DNA from: Bombyx mori
Taxonomy: Eukaryota > Arthropoda > Insecta > Lepidoptera > Bombycidae
Reading direction: 5' to 3'
Length of the DNA stretch: 64,000 bases
NCBI RefSeq assembly: GCF_030269925.1
Contig: NC_085124.1
Span: 12,338,001-12,402,000 of the forward strand
Both the position numbers and the translations under genes were made by a program. Below, in pieces: positions 31,166-42,800 of the stretch. The notes under the pieces are model-generated. The model saw only the letters and a program-made list of their open reading frames with translations. It was not told the origin of the DNA and searched no databases. Position 1 is the first letter of the stretch. Each line of letters starts with the position of its first letter.

Positions 31166-34100
31166 CCCACTATGTGGAAATTGATAATTGTTTGAATTTT
31201 AATTATTGTACATGTGAGGGAAGTGTTGTAGCGTCCGTGTACGACCGTGAGAGTGATGATAGGTATTTGCATTTACGGCCTATTTTCAAAATTCAAGTTC
31301 TCGGTAAACAGGGTACTGCACTTATAGATACAGCAGCTAAGCATTGTATTGCTGGTCACACGCTGTATGCTCTCCTTCTGCATAAGGGTCACCCTCTTAC
31401 TCCCTCCACTAGGCGAGTCAAACTTGCTGATGGGCATGTTCGGAATATGGATGTATTGACAACCATATTACCAGTGAGGTTAGAACACATAGTGATTAAC
31501 ATTCCATTTATAATCTTCCCTGATTCTAATGATAATGAAACTCTATTGGGTATTGATTTTATTAATGCTGCCAAAGTTATTATTGATTTTCATCGTCATG
31601 AATGGTATTTTAGTACTGATGCTAAGGTGCATTATAAATTACTTTTTGAACCTATGTCTCGTGGTGTGTGCATAGCTTCTACTAACATGCTTCGGGATGA
31701 TGAAGGCATGCATTTGCAATCAGCTGAGCGCCAAGCATTGTCTGAGTTCCTTATTCGGCATGAAAGTATTTTTACAGCAGGGGGAGGTCCGACACCATTC
31801 ATAGAACATTGCATAGACACCGGAGATCACCCCCCGATAGCTGTGCCGCCCTATCGCCTTAACCCTTCCAAGAAGGAGACGATGAAGAATGAAATAGAGA
31901 AGATGCTGGCAGATGACATCATTGAAGAGTGCGAATCCGCCTGGTGCTCTCCTGCATTGATGATACCGAAGTCCAATGGTAATGTAAGATTCTGCGTGGA
32001 TTACAGGCGCTTAAATGAAGTAACCAAATCGGATACTTACCCACTCCCACGCATTGATGATCTTCTCCAGAGTACGAAGAAGAATTGTTACATGACCACA
32101 ATAGACCTTCGTTCTTCATATTGGCAAGTTATGGTCCGAGAAGCAGACAGAGACAAAACAGCTTTTGTCTGCCCCCTAGGCACTTACCGTTTTAAAAGAA
32201 TGCCGTTCGGCTTGAAGAATGCGCCGGCGACTTTCCAAAGGCTTATTGATCGTCTACGCTCCTGTGCTGCTTTGAAGGATGTTACAGTACTTGCTTATCT
32301 AGACGATTTGTTAATTATTTCAGAAGGATTCCAGCAACACCTACAAGACCTGGAAGCTGTTTTTGGACGTTTGTCTGAATTTAAACTTCACGTAAACAGA
32401 GAGAAGTGCACTTTTGCCAAAGAAAGGGTCCGTTATCTGGGCCACGTCATCACTCCAGACGGTGTGTCTCCTGACCCTGAGAAGGTCAGTGCTGTCCTTA
32501 ATATGCTGGAACCATCTAACCTAAAACATTTAAGAACTTTTCTCCAAACATGCTCTTGGTTCAGGAAGTTTATTCCAAACTTTTCAAAGATAGCAGAACC
32601 GCTTACTCGACTGACCAAGAAGAATTACACATGGAGCTGGGGACCTGAACAAACACAGGCATTCAAAGAATTGAAGCGTCTGCTGACCACGGCGCCCGTA
32701 CTTGTTCAAGCGAATTTTAAACAACCCTTAGTACTGCGTACCGATGCGAGCAACTATGCACTTGGCGCAGTTTTAGCTCAAGGGGAAGGCAAGGACGAAA
32801 GACCTATCGAGTATGCTAGCCGCCTACTCACCGCAGCGGAGCGCAACTACTCTACTACAGAACGGGAAGCGCTTGCTGTAGTCTGGGCCGTGGAGCGTTT
32901 CAGGCCATACCTCGACGGCCAACCAATTATTATAGGCAGTGACCACCAACCCTTGCGTTGGTTGCTTTCTTTAAAGTCTCCTGCTGGTAGGTTGGTCCGT
33001 TGGGCGCTTAAACTCCAAGAATTTGACATCAGATTCGAGTACACCCCAGGAAAAGCTAACGTTGTCGCTGACACGTTAAGTAGACCGATCTGTTCCAACG
33101 AAACACAAAATAACTGCGGCATCTGTTCTGTCATTTGCGACCTGCCCACCAAGTCACCTACCCAGTTACGTCAAGACCAGTTGACTGATCCGGAAATACA
33201 GAAGATCGTCACAGAACTGGAAGGAGTGGATGAACTTGCTGCTAAAAGATGGTCAGAAAGAGGATTTCTAATGGAACAAGGTGTTTTATATCGACTTAAT
33301 CCGGATTCTGATGCCGAGGCCCCACAATTAGTCATTCCTGCCCATCAAGTGACCGACGTTCTCAAAGAGCTTCACGATGTCCCTACCGCTGGACATGCAG
33401 GAATTGACCGGACTTACCAACAAGTCTCACGTCTGTTCTACTTCACAGGAATGAGAAGAATCATAACCGACTATGTAAAGGCATGTATCCATTGTCAACG
33501 CTATAAGGCTGCTAATACCAAGCCTCCAGGTCTATTGCAGACGCCGGTGATGAACCAGCGCAACGAGGTCTTGGCAGTTGATCTTTTCGGCCCGTTGCCA
33601 CCTGGAAAACAGGGGGAGCGTTGGATCTTGCTAATAGAAGATACTGCTACGAGGTGGACAGAACTTTTCCCATTGAAGGAAGCTACTGCTGAGGCGTGTG
33701 CACATGTCCTCATAGAGGAGTATTTTATGAGATTTGGTCTTCCACGCCGACTAGTTTCTGATAATGGCGTACAATTTATTTCGGCAGTCATGCGTCAATG
33801 CATGTCCATCCTGGGGATAAAGCAAAACCTTATCCCTCTCTATCACCCAGAAGCAAACCCCGCCGAACGTAAAAACAGAGATCTTAAGCCTTTATTAGCA
33901 CAACTCGTGGAATGTGACCACACTTCCTGGCCAAACATGTTACCAGTGATTCGGTTCGCTCTTAATAACGCTAAATGTCGCACCACAGGTATGTCACCTG
34001 CTTACTTGTCATTTGGCAGAGAGATGAGGTCCCCCACAGAAGTCGCCCATGACCTTCGTGCTGTTCTAGACAAAGATAACTTTGTTCCCCAAATAACTCC

Positions 34101-34722
34101 CTATCTCAGGAAATTTGTTAACTCCTTTTCAGCGGTGCGCGAACGTGTAGAGACACTTCAAGATAAAGCTAAAGGGTATGCTGATCGTTCGAGACGGCCC
34201 ATTGAAACATTCAACGAAGGTGACATGGTTCTTATCAAATCACATGTCCTCAGTAAGAGCGCTAATGGCCTTACTTCTAAGTTTGTTCCAAAACGCGATG
34301 GTCCGTATCGCATCGTTAAAAAGGTCAGCCCTACTACTTACCACGTCGCGCATGTTGACAAACCTGATGAAGTTTTAGGGAAATATCATGTGAACGATCT
34401 CACTCTATACCGTGAGAATCAGAGTGATGCTCTTCCGCGGTCGGTGATGCCTAAAAAGAAACGTGGTCGTCCCCCAAATAATGTTAAAACAGATTCTCGA
34501 GTTCCAGGGCATATGACGACACGGCATGCTGAACCATGTGCTGAAGCTCCACGTCTTTCTCCCGCAGCTGGTGGTATGGTTGGTCTTGCGCCTGTCCCTC
34601 AGCCCAGTAGTAATGAGATGCTAGTCCAGGAGCGAGGGCGTCCTCCCGGACTAGAGGGGGAGTATGTAGCAAACCGACCGGTACGTCACTCTCGCGGCCG
34701 TATGCCCGCTCGCTATACATAG
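31159..34722 (+). pseudogene. Ty3/Gypsy Pol with gag deleted
   Basis: The frame has 1187 codons. The internal region resumes at 31173, equal to 27389 of the complete element, so the leader, start codon, Gag and zinc knuckle (about 1.73 kb) are lost. The ATG at 31159 is a chance start in the primer-binding region. Protease, RT (YLDDLLI), RNase H, integrase and the GPY-type module are all open. About a dozen amino-acid differences from the complete copy include DVPTAGH versus DAPTAAH before the integrase zinc region and KPLLAQ versus KTLLAQ. It might be mobilised only in trans (inference). Confidence 0.9.
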
Positions 34723-34928
34723 TTAGCATCTATGTCGATCTTTTCAACAGTGTATAATCTATGTTCCGGGCGCTTCCGTTTTGAGTGTGAATAGCGTGCG
34801 CCCGCGTCTAAATGTATTTATTGTTTAAAATTGAAAATTGTTTGTGATAAAGGAAGATTAAAATTCGAAATTCGATATTGGTGACTAACCCATAGTTTTA
34901 AATACCCCTGAGATCTACCCCTCACTAT
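34665..34928 (+). repeat. Outer right LTR
   Basis: 264 bp, TGTAGCAAACCGACC to CCCCTCACTAT, preceded by the polypurine tract and followed by the AAAAG duplication. Confidence 0.9.
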
Positions 34929-34933
34929 AAAAG
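34929..34933. repeat. Target-site duplication, right copy (AAAAG)
   Basis: Matches 23738-23742. Confidence 0.7.
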
Positions 34934-35310
34934 TAAATAAATAAAGTCGTCGTGTGTGGACTTAAAGCAATGTCAGGGACCTTACCCCTTGAAACAGCTT
35001 TTCTAATCTCCTTTGAAGAAGAACATAATTTAATAATACAAAATCGCTACAAACGCTGCAAAAACGCACAGTAAGTGTAATAAAATTCAAACAATTTATA
35101 TTTAATACGCCGATCCTAAACCAAAAACAGCATGAACCAGCGTACCACCCCAATTATTATTCATCTCCTAACCTTAAACTAAAAATATACAAGTTCATAA
35201 TTATTAATACTCAAGTATACAATTTACAAACTATTCCGTTCTTCCCTAAATTTACTCCACATTTTAATTACGTAAATCCACCAAACCAATGCTATCAGCC
35301 ATTATTTTAA

Positions 35311-36300
35311 CCCGGCGTCATGGGGGTTGGGTCAAAATGACCCGAGACGTTTTTGTTAGCTTACAGATTCGTAATTACGCAAGTGACGATGCCGTACCTC
35401 TCAATAGCTGAAATTTATGACTTCCTCTAAGCATTGTTTTCAATTATATAGTTATGCTGCGATCGTGCTTGGAGCTAACTGTGACCAAAGTTAAAAAAGG
35501 GTAAATATGTCCCATCCCCGTACTCGGTGTAACAGTTTTGCGCCATTGTTTCCAATATGGCTTGTATGTTTTTTCATTGTTTTATGTGTTGTTATTTTAC
35601 ATTTTATGTTTGAACTATCGTTTCTTACTATTTTGCTATCTTTTTATTAATATATCGAAAAAAAATGGATCGAGAGGAAGGAGGACGAGAACGTATTTCA
35701 TCAATTCTTGAAGCAGATGACTCGGATGTCATGTCCTCGGATCAGGAGTCTACTGATGTCAAGTCTGCACCATAACAACAGTATTGATAATTCAACTGGA
35801 GAAAAGCAAAAGTCGGAAATCAATACGTACTAGAATTCAATAAAATATGGAGTGGATATGGCTGATGAGTTGTACGCTACATAATAATATGACGTGTGTC
35901 GCAATTCAAAAACCTAATCTTTGAGTTTTCTACGCCTTTTTGAACATGTTTGCTATCAACGGACTTACATACATACATGGAATCAATAATGAGTGGAACT
36001 AAAAGCGATGTCAATATCTGAAGAAACTAGGCCTTGCCCCTGTGAGTGAGCATCTGAGAGTCCGCCAGAATGTGACACGTTTGCCTCAAGAAATGCGAAA
36101 AAAATAGGATTATTTGTTAGTGAAGATTCGGAGGAGTCTCCAGCTAAGAGACCCAATACTCATAAGAGATTGTAGGCATGTCCTGCGAAAAAAACACTGC
36201 AAAACAACCCATACATGTTATGGTTGCAAAAAAGTTTATTTGACCTGAACATGTCGTACTATTCTGCAGTGATTGTATTCACAACGATGATTCTGATTAG
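35311..36300 (+). mobile_element. Decayed piggyBac-like element
   Basis: Begins CCCGGCGTCATGG immediately after TTAA (35307-35310), with the snap-back GGGTCAAAATGACCC just inside, as in piggyBac ends. Coding relics on the plus strand: MDREEGGRERISSILEADDS with DSDVMSSDQEST (from about 35665), then NSIKYGVDMADELYA (about 35838; the YN..KGGVD..D piggyBac motif), then RHVLRKKHCKTTHTCYGCKK (about 36176; the C-terminal Cys-rich domain). The catalytic middle is deleted or scrambled. No matching right end is visible. Confidence 0.65.
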
Positions 36301-36685
36301 TTTTAAGTAAGTTTTATCTAACGATATCGTAGTTAAGTTCATAAAAGTGCTATAAATAATTAAATACTATCAATTAGTGCAAATAAAATTGAGATTAGGA
36401 TAGTTTTATTCCACTATCCAAACTTTTTGTAGAGCACAGACCCGTATTTTCAAAACTCCTTCTATTGTCAAAGTTGGCTGTTAACTGTCAACCACTGTCA
36501 ACAGACATTATTGACATTTAATAAAAGTGACAATTGACAGCGAAAAAAAAACCGACGAAGAATTAATGATAAAACTGAGAGAAGTAAAAAGCATAAGAAG
36601 TCACCAATCAAATTACACATTGCTGTCCGTATGTACTTATCTGTTTAGTAATATATTAAAGCAATAAAATATACATTATGTCGTA
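36301..36685 (+). other. Presumed MGME1 promoter / 5'UTR region
   Basis: AT-rich upstream DNA between the piggyBac relic and the MGME1 start codon. No defined core promoter motif can be asserted. Confidence 0.35.
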
Positions 36686-36887
36686 ATGTTTCGACCAATT
36701 AACAAAATCGGCCAGATTATATCATTCGAATGTAAAAGTAAAGAATTTGTCAGAAACAAAGTGGTACAGCCCACTTCTGTACTGAAACCGGCAGAAAAAA
36801 TTAAATTGTACAATAAAGAAAATAAGGAATTATTCGGTCCGTTATTAGAAACTAGCAAGCAAAAGAAACAGCGAATTCAAAAAGAAG
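36686..36887 (+). CDS. MGME1: MGME1 exon 1
   Basis: Starts MFRPINKIGQIISFE and ends in ...QKKQRIQKE plus one base of the next codon, before GTATTC. The region is rich in Lys, consistent with a presequence and linker. Untranslated upstream exons cannot be excluded. Confidence 0.75.
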
Positions 36888-39800
36888 GTATTCGTTGCGT
36901 TTTTTAAATTTTAACCTTGTGACAACTACTTTCCATACACTCAATGGCCAAGTAATTGTTGCTGGCCGTCCTAATGGTTGCTTACATTGACAACTTTCGA
37001 TGAATTCGATATCTTGCCAATTAAATCCTATGACAGTTACGGTTCGGCGCCGCATTGCCCACACGCATTCATTATCGCTTGTGTTACAGCTAAAAATACT
37101 ACGCAACAAAACAACAGAACGACTAAAGAAAATACGGTGAAATTTGTCATTAATAATGCTGTGATTCGACCGTTTGCACACAGTACAGTGATTCAAGGAT
37201 TAAATAACAAAATGTGGCAAAATACAAGGCACTGTTTGAATATTTTTGGAGTTCTTTTAAATAACACAGCTATACGTGGCTTAAAAACATCTGTAGTATG
37301 TGGTACAGCCAAAAGTTCACCAGCGCAACCTGGATATCCCAGTGAAGATAAAATCTTGCAGATAAAACACCACAGAAATGATTATGCTGAACAATACCCA
37401 TCGGTGACACTAATATTAAATAAAACAATGACTGAAGAGTCTAGGTTGGCTTTGGAGAAGTGGAAACAAGAGAGGATTGCCGAAATGGGAGTTGAAGAAT
37501 TTAATAGATTTTACCAAGGTAAGTGAAACTTTTATTGTTAAGTGAATATTACAACTAATTTTGTAGCAACTATCACAAAACAAGTTTTTATTAAAAAAAG
37601 TATACAAACAACAATAATGATTTGGTTAAAAAATGATCAACATTATTTGGACCTTTTTACATGAGTTTTATTTTATATTTTACATTTCACACAAATTTCA
37701 TAAGACTAAAGTACACAATAAGGTGAAGCTTTAATAGAAAATAGCAGGAGTAGGCAGGATCATGATACTGACTTGTGCAGAATAAATAAAAAACTCAACA
37801 ATGTTAAAGACATAATTTTATACCACATGTATGATTCATATTGCTCTTAACTTTGTTTTTTTATAAATTTCAAATCTATACTATATATAAATCTACAGCG
37901 GTTTTTACAGATGTTCCGTTATAACTACTGAACCGTGCATCTGATTGACTTGAAACTTGATATCCATGTAGAAAATACATGTACTTAATGGATAGGCTAA
38001 TATTTACATGAGTGTTGGACTCCCTACACCCGTTGCGGGGGCGTTAATGATGAGAATCTTTGTGGGGGTGAAAAATAATAATGTTAAGTTTAAATGCCCA
38101 GCGAAGCGGACGGGTACAGCTAGTCATTAATAAAAATAAAACATGATTGTATGCCCCCATTTGAACACCTAAAAAATTCTGCAATCTGTGAACTGCAACT
38201 TCCAAATATCTTTAACCATATGGTTCATCTTTTCAAAACGATTATGACGAGATTCCAAATTCCTATGAGTGACAAAATCATTTTTTATTAGGTGACCTGT
38301 TAGTCTATTATGGAAATGAACAAAATTGCATAATAAAATTTAAACATATTGGTACAAAATATATATAAACACAAAAACAATAACAATCAAAGTTCAAATA
38401 TTATCATCATTTGTAGCTTGGCACTGATTTGATCTTCTTTTATAAATATCTGCATAATGAAGCCAAACAAATAGTTGGTGCAGCTACCGGTTGCTGTGTG
38501 GATGATTTACATTGATTGTTGACATGTTAAAAATAAAACTTGCTAATAGACTTAGACATGTATCTGTGAGATGTTCTAGTTGTAATGTTATGTACATTAT
38601 TTATTGAAAAACTATAAATAAAAAGGGCAACAAAAATATCATAAATAATGTTATATACAACAAAATGGCTGCCCTACCCCTAAACTGAAATGCATTACTG
38701 CTTTACAGCAGAAATAGGCCTGCAGGTGTGGTACCTACCCTTGCAGACTCACAAGAGGTTCTACCACCAGATTTAAATAACACACCCCAAAAACATGCAA
38801 TCTGTTAAAGTATTATTTTATTATTACAAAATGGATGAATTACTTAATGAAAATAAAATTTAATTGAATGAACAGAAAATCATTTTTAACAACCCTCATT
38901 GAATTTGAGCTCTCATTAAACCAAGCAATTTAAAGGTACTTGTGCAATCTATTCATATTCTGGCACGCTTGCCATCTTAATATGTTCTCTCAGTATTTGG
39001 GTGACATAAACAATAATTAAACAGTTGATAGCTCATAGTTCTGTTCACAACATTACAATCACGAAGCTCTTTAATATAAAAATAATGTAATCTAGTAATA
39101 TTTTTACATTTTGTCACGCATATAATAATTTTAATATCTGACCAATTTTAAGTTTCAAATTTTATTGTATAATATATTTTTTTAAGTATTCGTTTATGTG
39201 ACTGTCCAAACCATCTGGAAAATAATATAGCACAAAGATTTCCACTTGCATTGCATTTTTTTGTTTGTAATTGAAATTCGTCTTCTGTTTCAAAATATAA
39301 TTAAATTATTTTAACTGTTTCAGCTCAAATGGCAGTCGGTACCAAGTTTCACAACACTTTAAAGGATTACTTCACTCAACCTCGTAGCCAGCTTCGTATA
39401 GAGAAGGAAGTGGAGGGTGTATGGGTGTCTGTAGCAGATGTGTTGAAAAGTATATCTTCTCCAAAAGCCATAGAATCGAATGTTGTACACCCCGTACTGA
39501 AGTATAGGGGAATTTTTGATGCCATTGCTGATTATGAGTAAGTTCTTTTTTTTTTAATTGCAACCAGTAGTTCTAACATTGTTCACCAAATAAATTGAAA
39601 ACATGTACATCGAAGCCTTTGCTTTAAATTATTAATCGTAATCACATTGTAATTTCTTTTCAATTGTTCACTGAGTTTGTAGCACAGAAGTTAGTCCCCT
39701 GACTGCTGGGCTGAGGGCTGTGTGTTCAATTACAACTTTTGACAAGTTTATTTGCTTTTTGTCTGTGTGTGTAATATCTAAATATTTATATATATAAAGA

Positions 39801-42800
39801 AATAAGTATGTTTATGATTCTATTTTTGTGGCAGATGATCGCTATGTACCTGGTTTTTATTATTTATTTTTGCAATAAACTGATTATCCCCCTATAGTTC
39901 ATAAAATGAGGAAAACGAAATTTAAAAATTTTCCTTTTACCTGCTTGATGTAGATGATAACATTAAGTTAACCCAGTGATTGTTTTAAAATCAGTTAAAA
40001 AACTAACTTTAAAACTGAAGATTGGAGACACAAGCCAGATATTCAACATCTCAGTTTCTTTACAGCTTTATGAAGTATGACCTCAAGAAAATCATAAACT
40101 ATAATAAAAAGAACACATAATATTTAGGTATTTTATTTGAAGCGTAAAACATTTGGAAAGTATTGCAAATATGCATAACCAAAATAATGACTATTCATTA
40201 TTATTTAAAGGTTAAACACATAAATAACAGTTGCAGGAGGAAAATTATGTCAATTGTAGAACAGCCCACCAAGCAATTTATGTGTGGGGCCCCGCCCCCA
40301 AAGCAACATTCTTGTTCAACCATTATCTATGCGTATACGTGATAAATATTCGTCATAATCTATACGATAAACAAAACATTGCGTTGACGTTGAATATAGC
40401 TGCAGAATTTCTAATATCTAGATTTTAACTATAAATACACATAAGCCGACTTAACCTAATAGGTGTATGGCTCTAATAAAGAATAAAAAAAAATAAAAAA
40501 AATAATACACATAAATAGTTACTAATAGATCATTCAAAGTGCCATAACGTATTCCTATGACCTTGTGATATTGGTGATCGTAACATGATAATACAAATGA
40601 ATCATATTAATATATAGTTTCGAAACAAAAAAACAAATGCAACTCGCCTTGATAAAGCAACGGAAGACTAAAAAAAAATTAATAACTATACCAGGAGGCA
40701 CGAGTCGTGAACTATCGATAAAAGAGGGGGTCGTCTGCGCATCGTACACTTAGGGTAAAATTAAATGGATCACTTCTTTATTACCTTTTTTATAATTATA
40801 TTAAGTTCGTTCAATTTGGGATTTAAAAATGGATTAGTAATTTTATAACGGTTTTGTCCGGGGTTTCGCTCGTATTATAGTCAGAAATAACCTTATTTAT
40901 ATCCGACTTCCGATAAGTCAATTCATCCCTCAGCGTTTACTAAAAAGTATTAAATAATATATGTATATACTTGTGTTGCTAAATGTAAATTTATTCATAG
41001 TATGCTATTCATAAGAAGTTAGTGTCTGGAAGAATAAATGAGGATGATGCAAAATTTGTGGCTAATAAAATCGCACGAAAGTGTAGTTTGCTGCACAACA
41101 CAAGGAACGAATCACAACTGACGGTTTGTGACGCGACGCGGGACGATCCAATCACGTAATCGATATGGCCGGCGCCACCTAGTTCTTGCCTCGTGCCCCC
41201 AAACAGACCCAATAATGTACTTCTGCGCATGTCAAGGTCAGAGCTCACCACTCGTGCTGATTACTGTATCCTGAAACGATTTTCACGGCCACAAAAAATT
41301 TAATTTCTGTCAGTAAATTACGTAAAAATTAGGTGGAATACTTTAGGTTGAGAAGCGCCTGCCACTTCTTTACTTCACTCCGGTTCACACTATCACTTTG
41401 ATATCCACATGTCATTGAACTGTTGAATACATAATGTTTTATTGGTTCTCGTATTTCTTATCGTTTCTTGTACATTCATAGTTTGTGGTAGTGTAATAGG
41501 CCTAAAATTGTCGAAAACATAATAGTAGTGATATGTCCGTTTTGTTCATCTAATAAAGTCTAATCGACATGGATTTCTCAGTACTCGAGAAAGGGACCAT
41601 CAATTTTATTGATTTATGAAAGCTGGATGATGTTAGTGGAAACAAGCACTCATCTTTAATTTATTGCGTTGACGGTGGTCTTATTTTAATAATAGACTCG
41701 AAAGAAAGGACTTTTTGGCGGGAACGTGAGGAGTGAAGTTGTGTGATTTATTTTATTTTGTCTATTTAGTGTTTCTTCAGGTTTAAATGTGTAATAACGG
41801 TGGTTTATTAACTGTTTAATATCTGTCAAAGTGCACAAATGTGGGAAAATAAACAAAGCCGCTGGATGTAACTTCTCGGGATCCTCCAAAAAGTCCACTG
41901 AAAAAATATCAGTAAATGACCACCATTTTACTGAGATTATATTTCATCCCATCTCATTTCATATAATTTCATCCCAGTTGATTAATGTCTCACATTTTTC
42001 TTTCATAAAAATAAGAATATAAATTAAAATAAGACATGACGTAAAGGTCTTAGTTACCAGGTTATAAAATCCCTTAAAAAAAACTCGAAAGAAATGCGGC
42101 AATTCCGTCAATCTTTATAATGATTACGGAAAGCGTCGTTCATCAATTTGAAAGTACGTCTCAAACAGATAAATAATTGACTGGATTGAATTGAGCGACC
42201 CTGAGCTGATATATAAAATTGAATCGTACCGCCAATTTACCAATTTGCACACGACAATAAAACGGACAATGATGAGGGAATAGATGAAATGATTCCAGTA
42301 CTGTCTGGACTCGGGCCGCTTCTACCCGGTGTCACTGGAAATTTATAGAATAGAGTCGAATATATAGAAATTTATATAATTTTAGTACGTAATAACAAAA
42401 AACATAAGTAACTTACCCATGGACACGGGTCCCGGAGTTTCTCGCTGGATCTTCTCAATGTGTCTCGAGTCTGATCCGGTGCGAAGGACTGCTCTTGCCA
42501 GGGCTAGTGTTGACAAATTCTCGCAAGTTGAGCCCGTGAGCTCAACTACCCGTGGAATAGTCCCTTGGCTATCAGCGAATACGTAGGGAATGATAAAATA
42601 GTACATATTTTTTCTCCTACCAGGCCATAAACTACTACTAATTGAATAAGAACTGTCTGATGAACTCATCTTTGTTTAATACTTCACTATTAAATCTTAT
42701 TGCCTTTTGTTTATTTCACTTTTAGACTAAACACAATATTACAAATTACCCGACCACAACAATGGCGGAGAATTTTAGGTGCGTGAGAGCAGACGTAGAC

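Larger units (their letters stand above)
23743..34928 (+). mobile_element. Composite Ty3/Gypsy LTR-retrotransposon array
   Basis: In order: partial LTR 23743-23872; inverted pol segment 23874-25374; LTR 25375-25637; complete gag-pol element to 30880; LTR 30881-31144; gag-deleted element to 34664; LTR 34665-34928. The full LTR is 263-264 bp and starts TGTAGCAAACC. Only one target-site duplication encloses everything. Neighbouring elements share LTRs, which is typical of LTR-LTR recombination or of a collapsed or mis-joined assembly. Confidence 0.85.

Noticed and set aside
39680..39740. Possible tRNA gene
   Set aside because: A- and B-box-like pieces are present, but the stems do not pair and SINE body sequence follows.
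40231..40428. 65-codon frame in MGME1 intron 3
   Set aside because: No MGME1 similarity. Exons 3 and 4 join in frame without it and match the family continuously.
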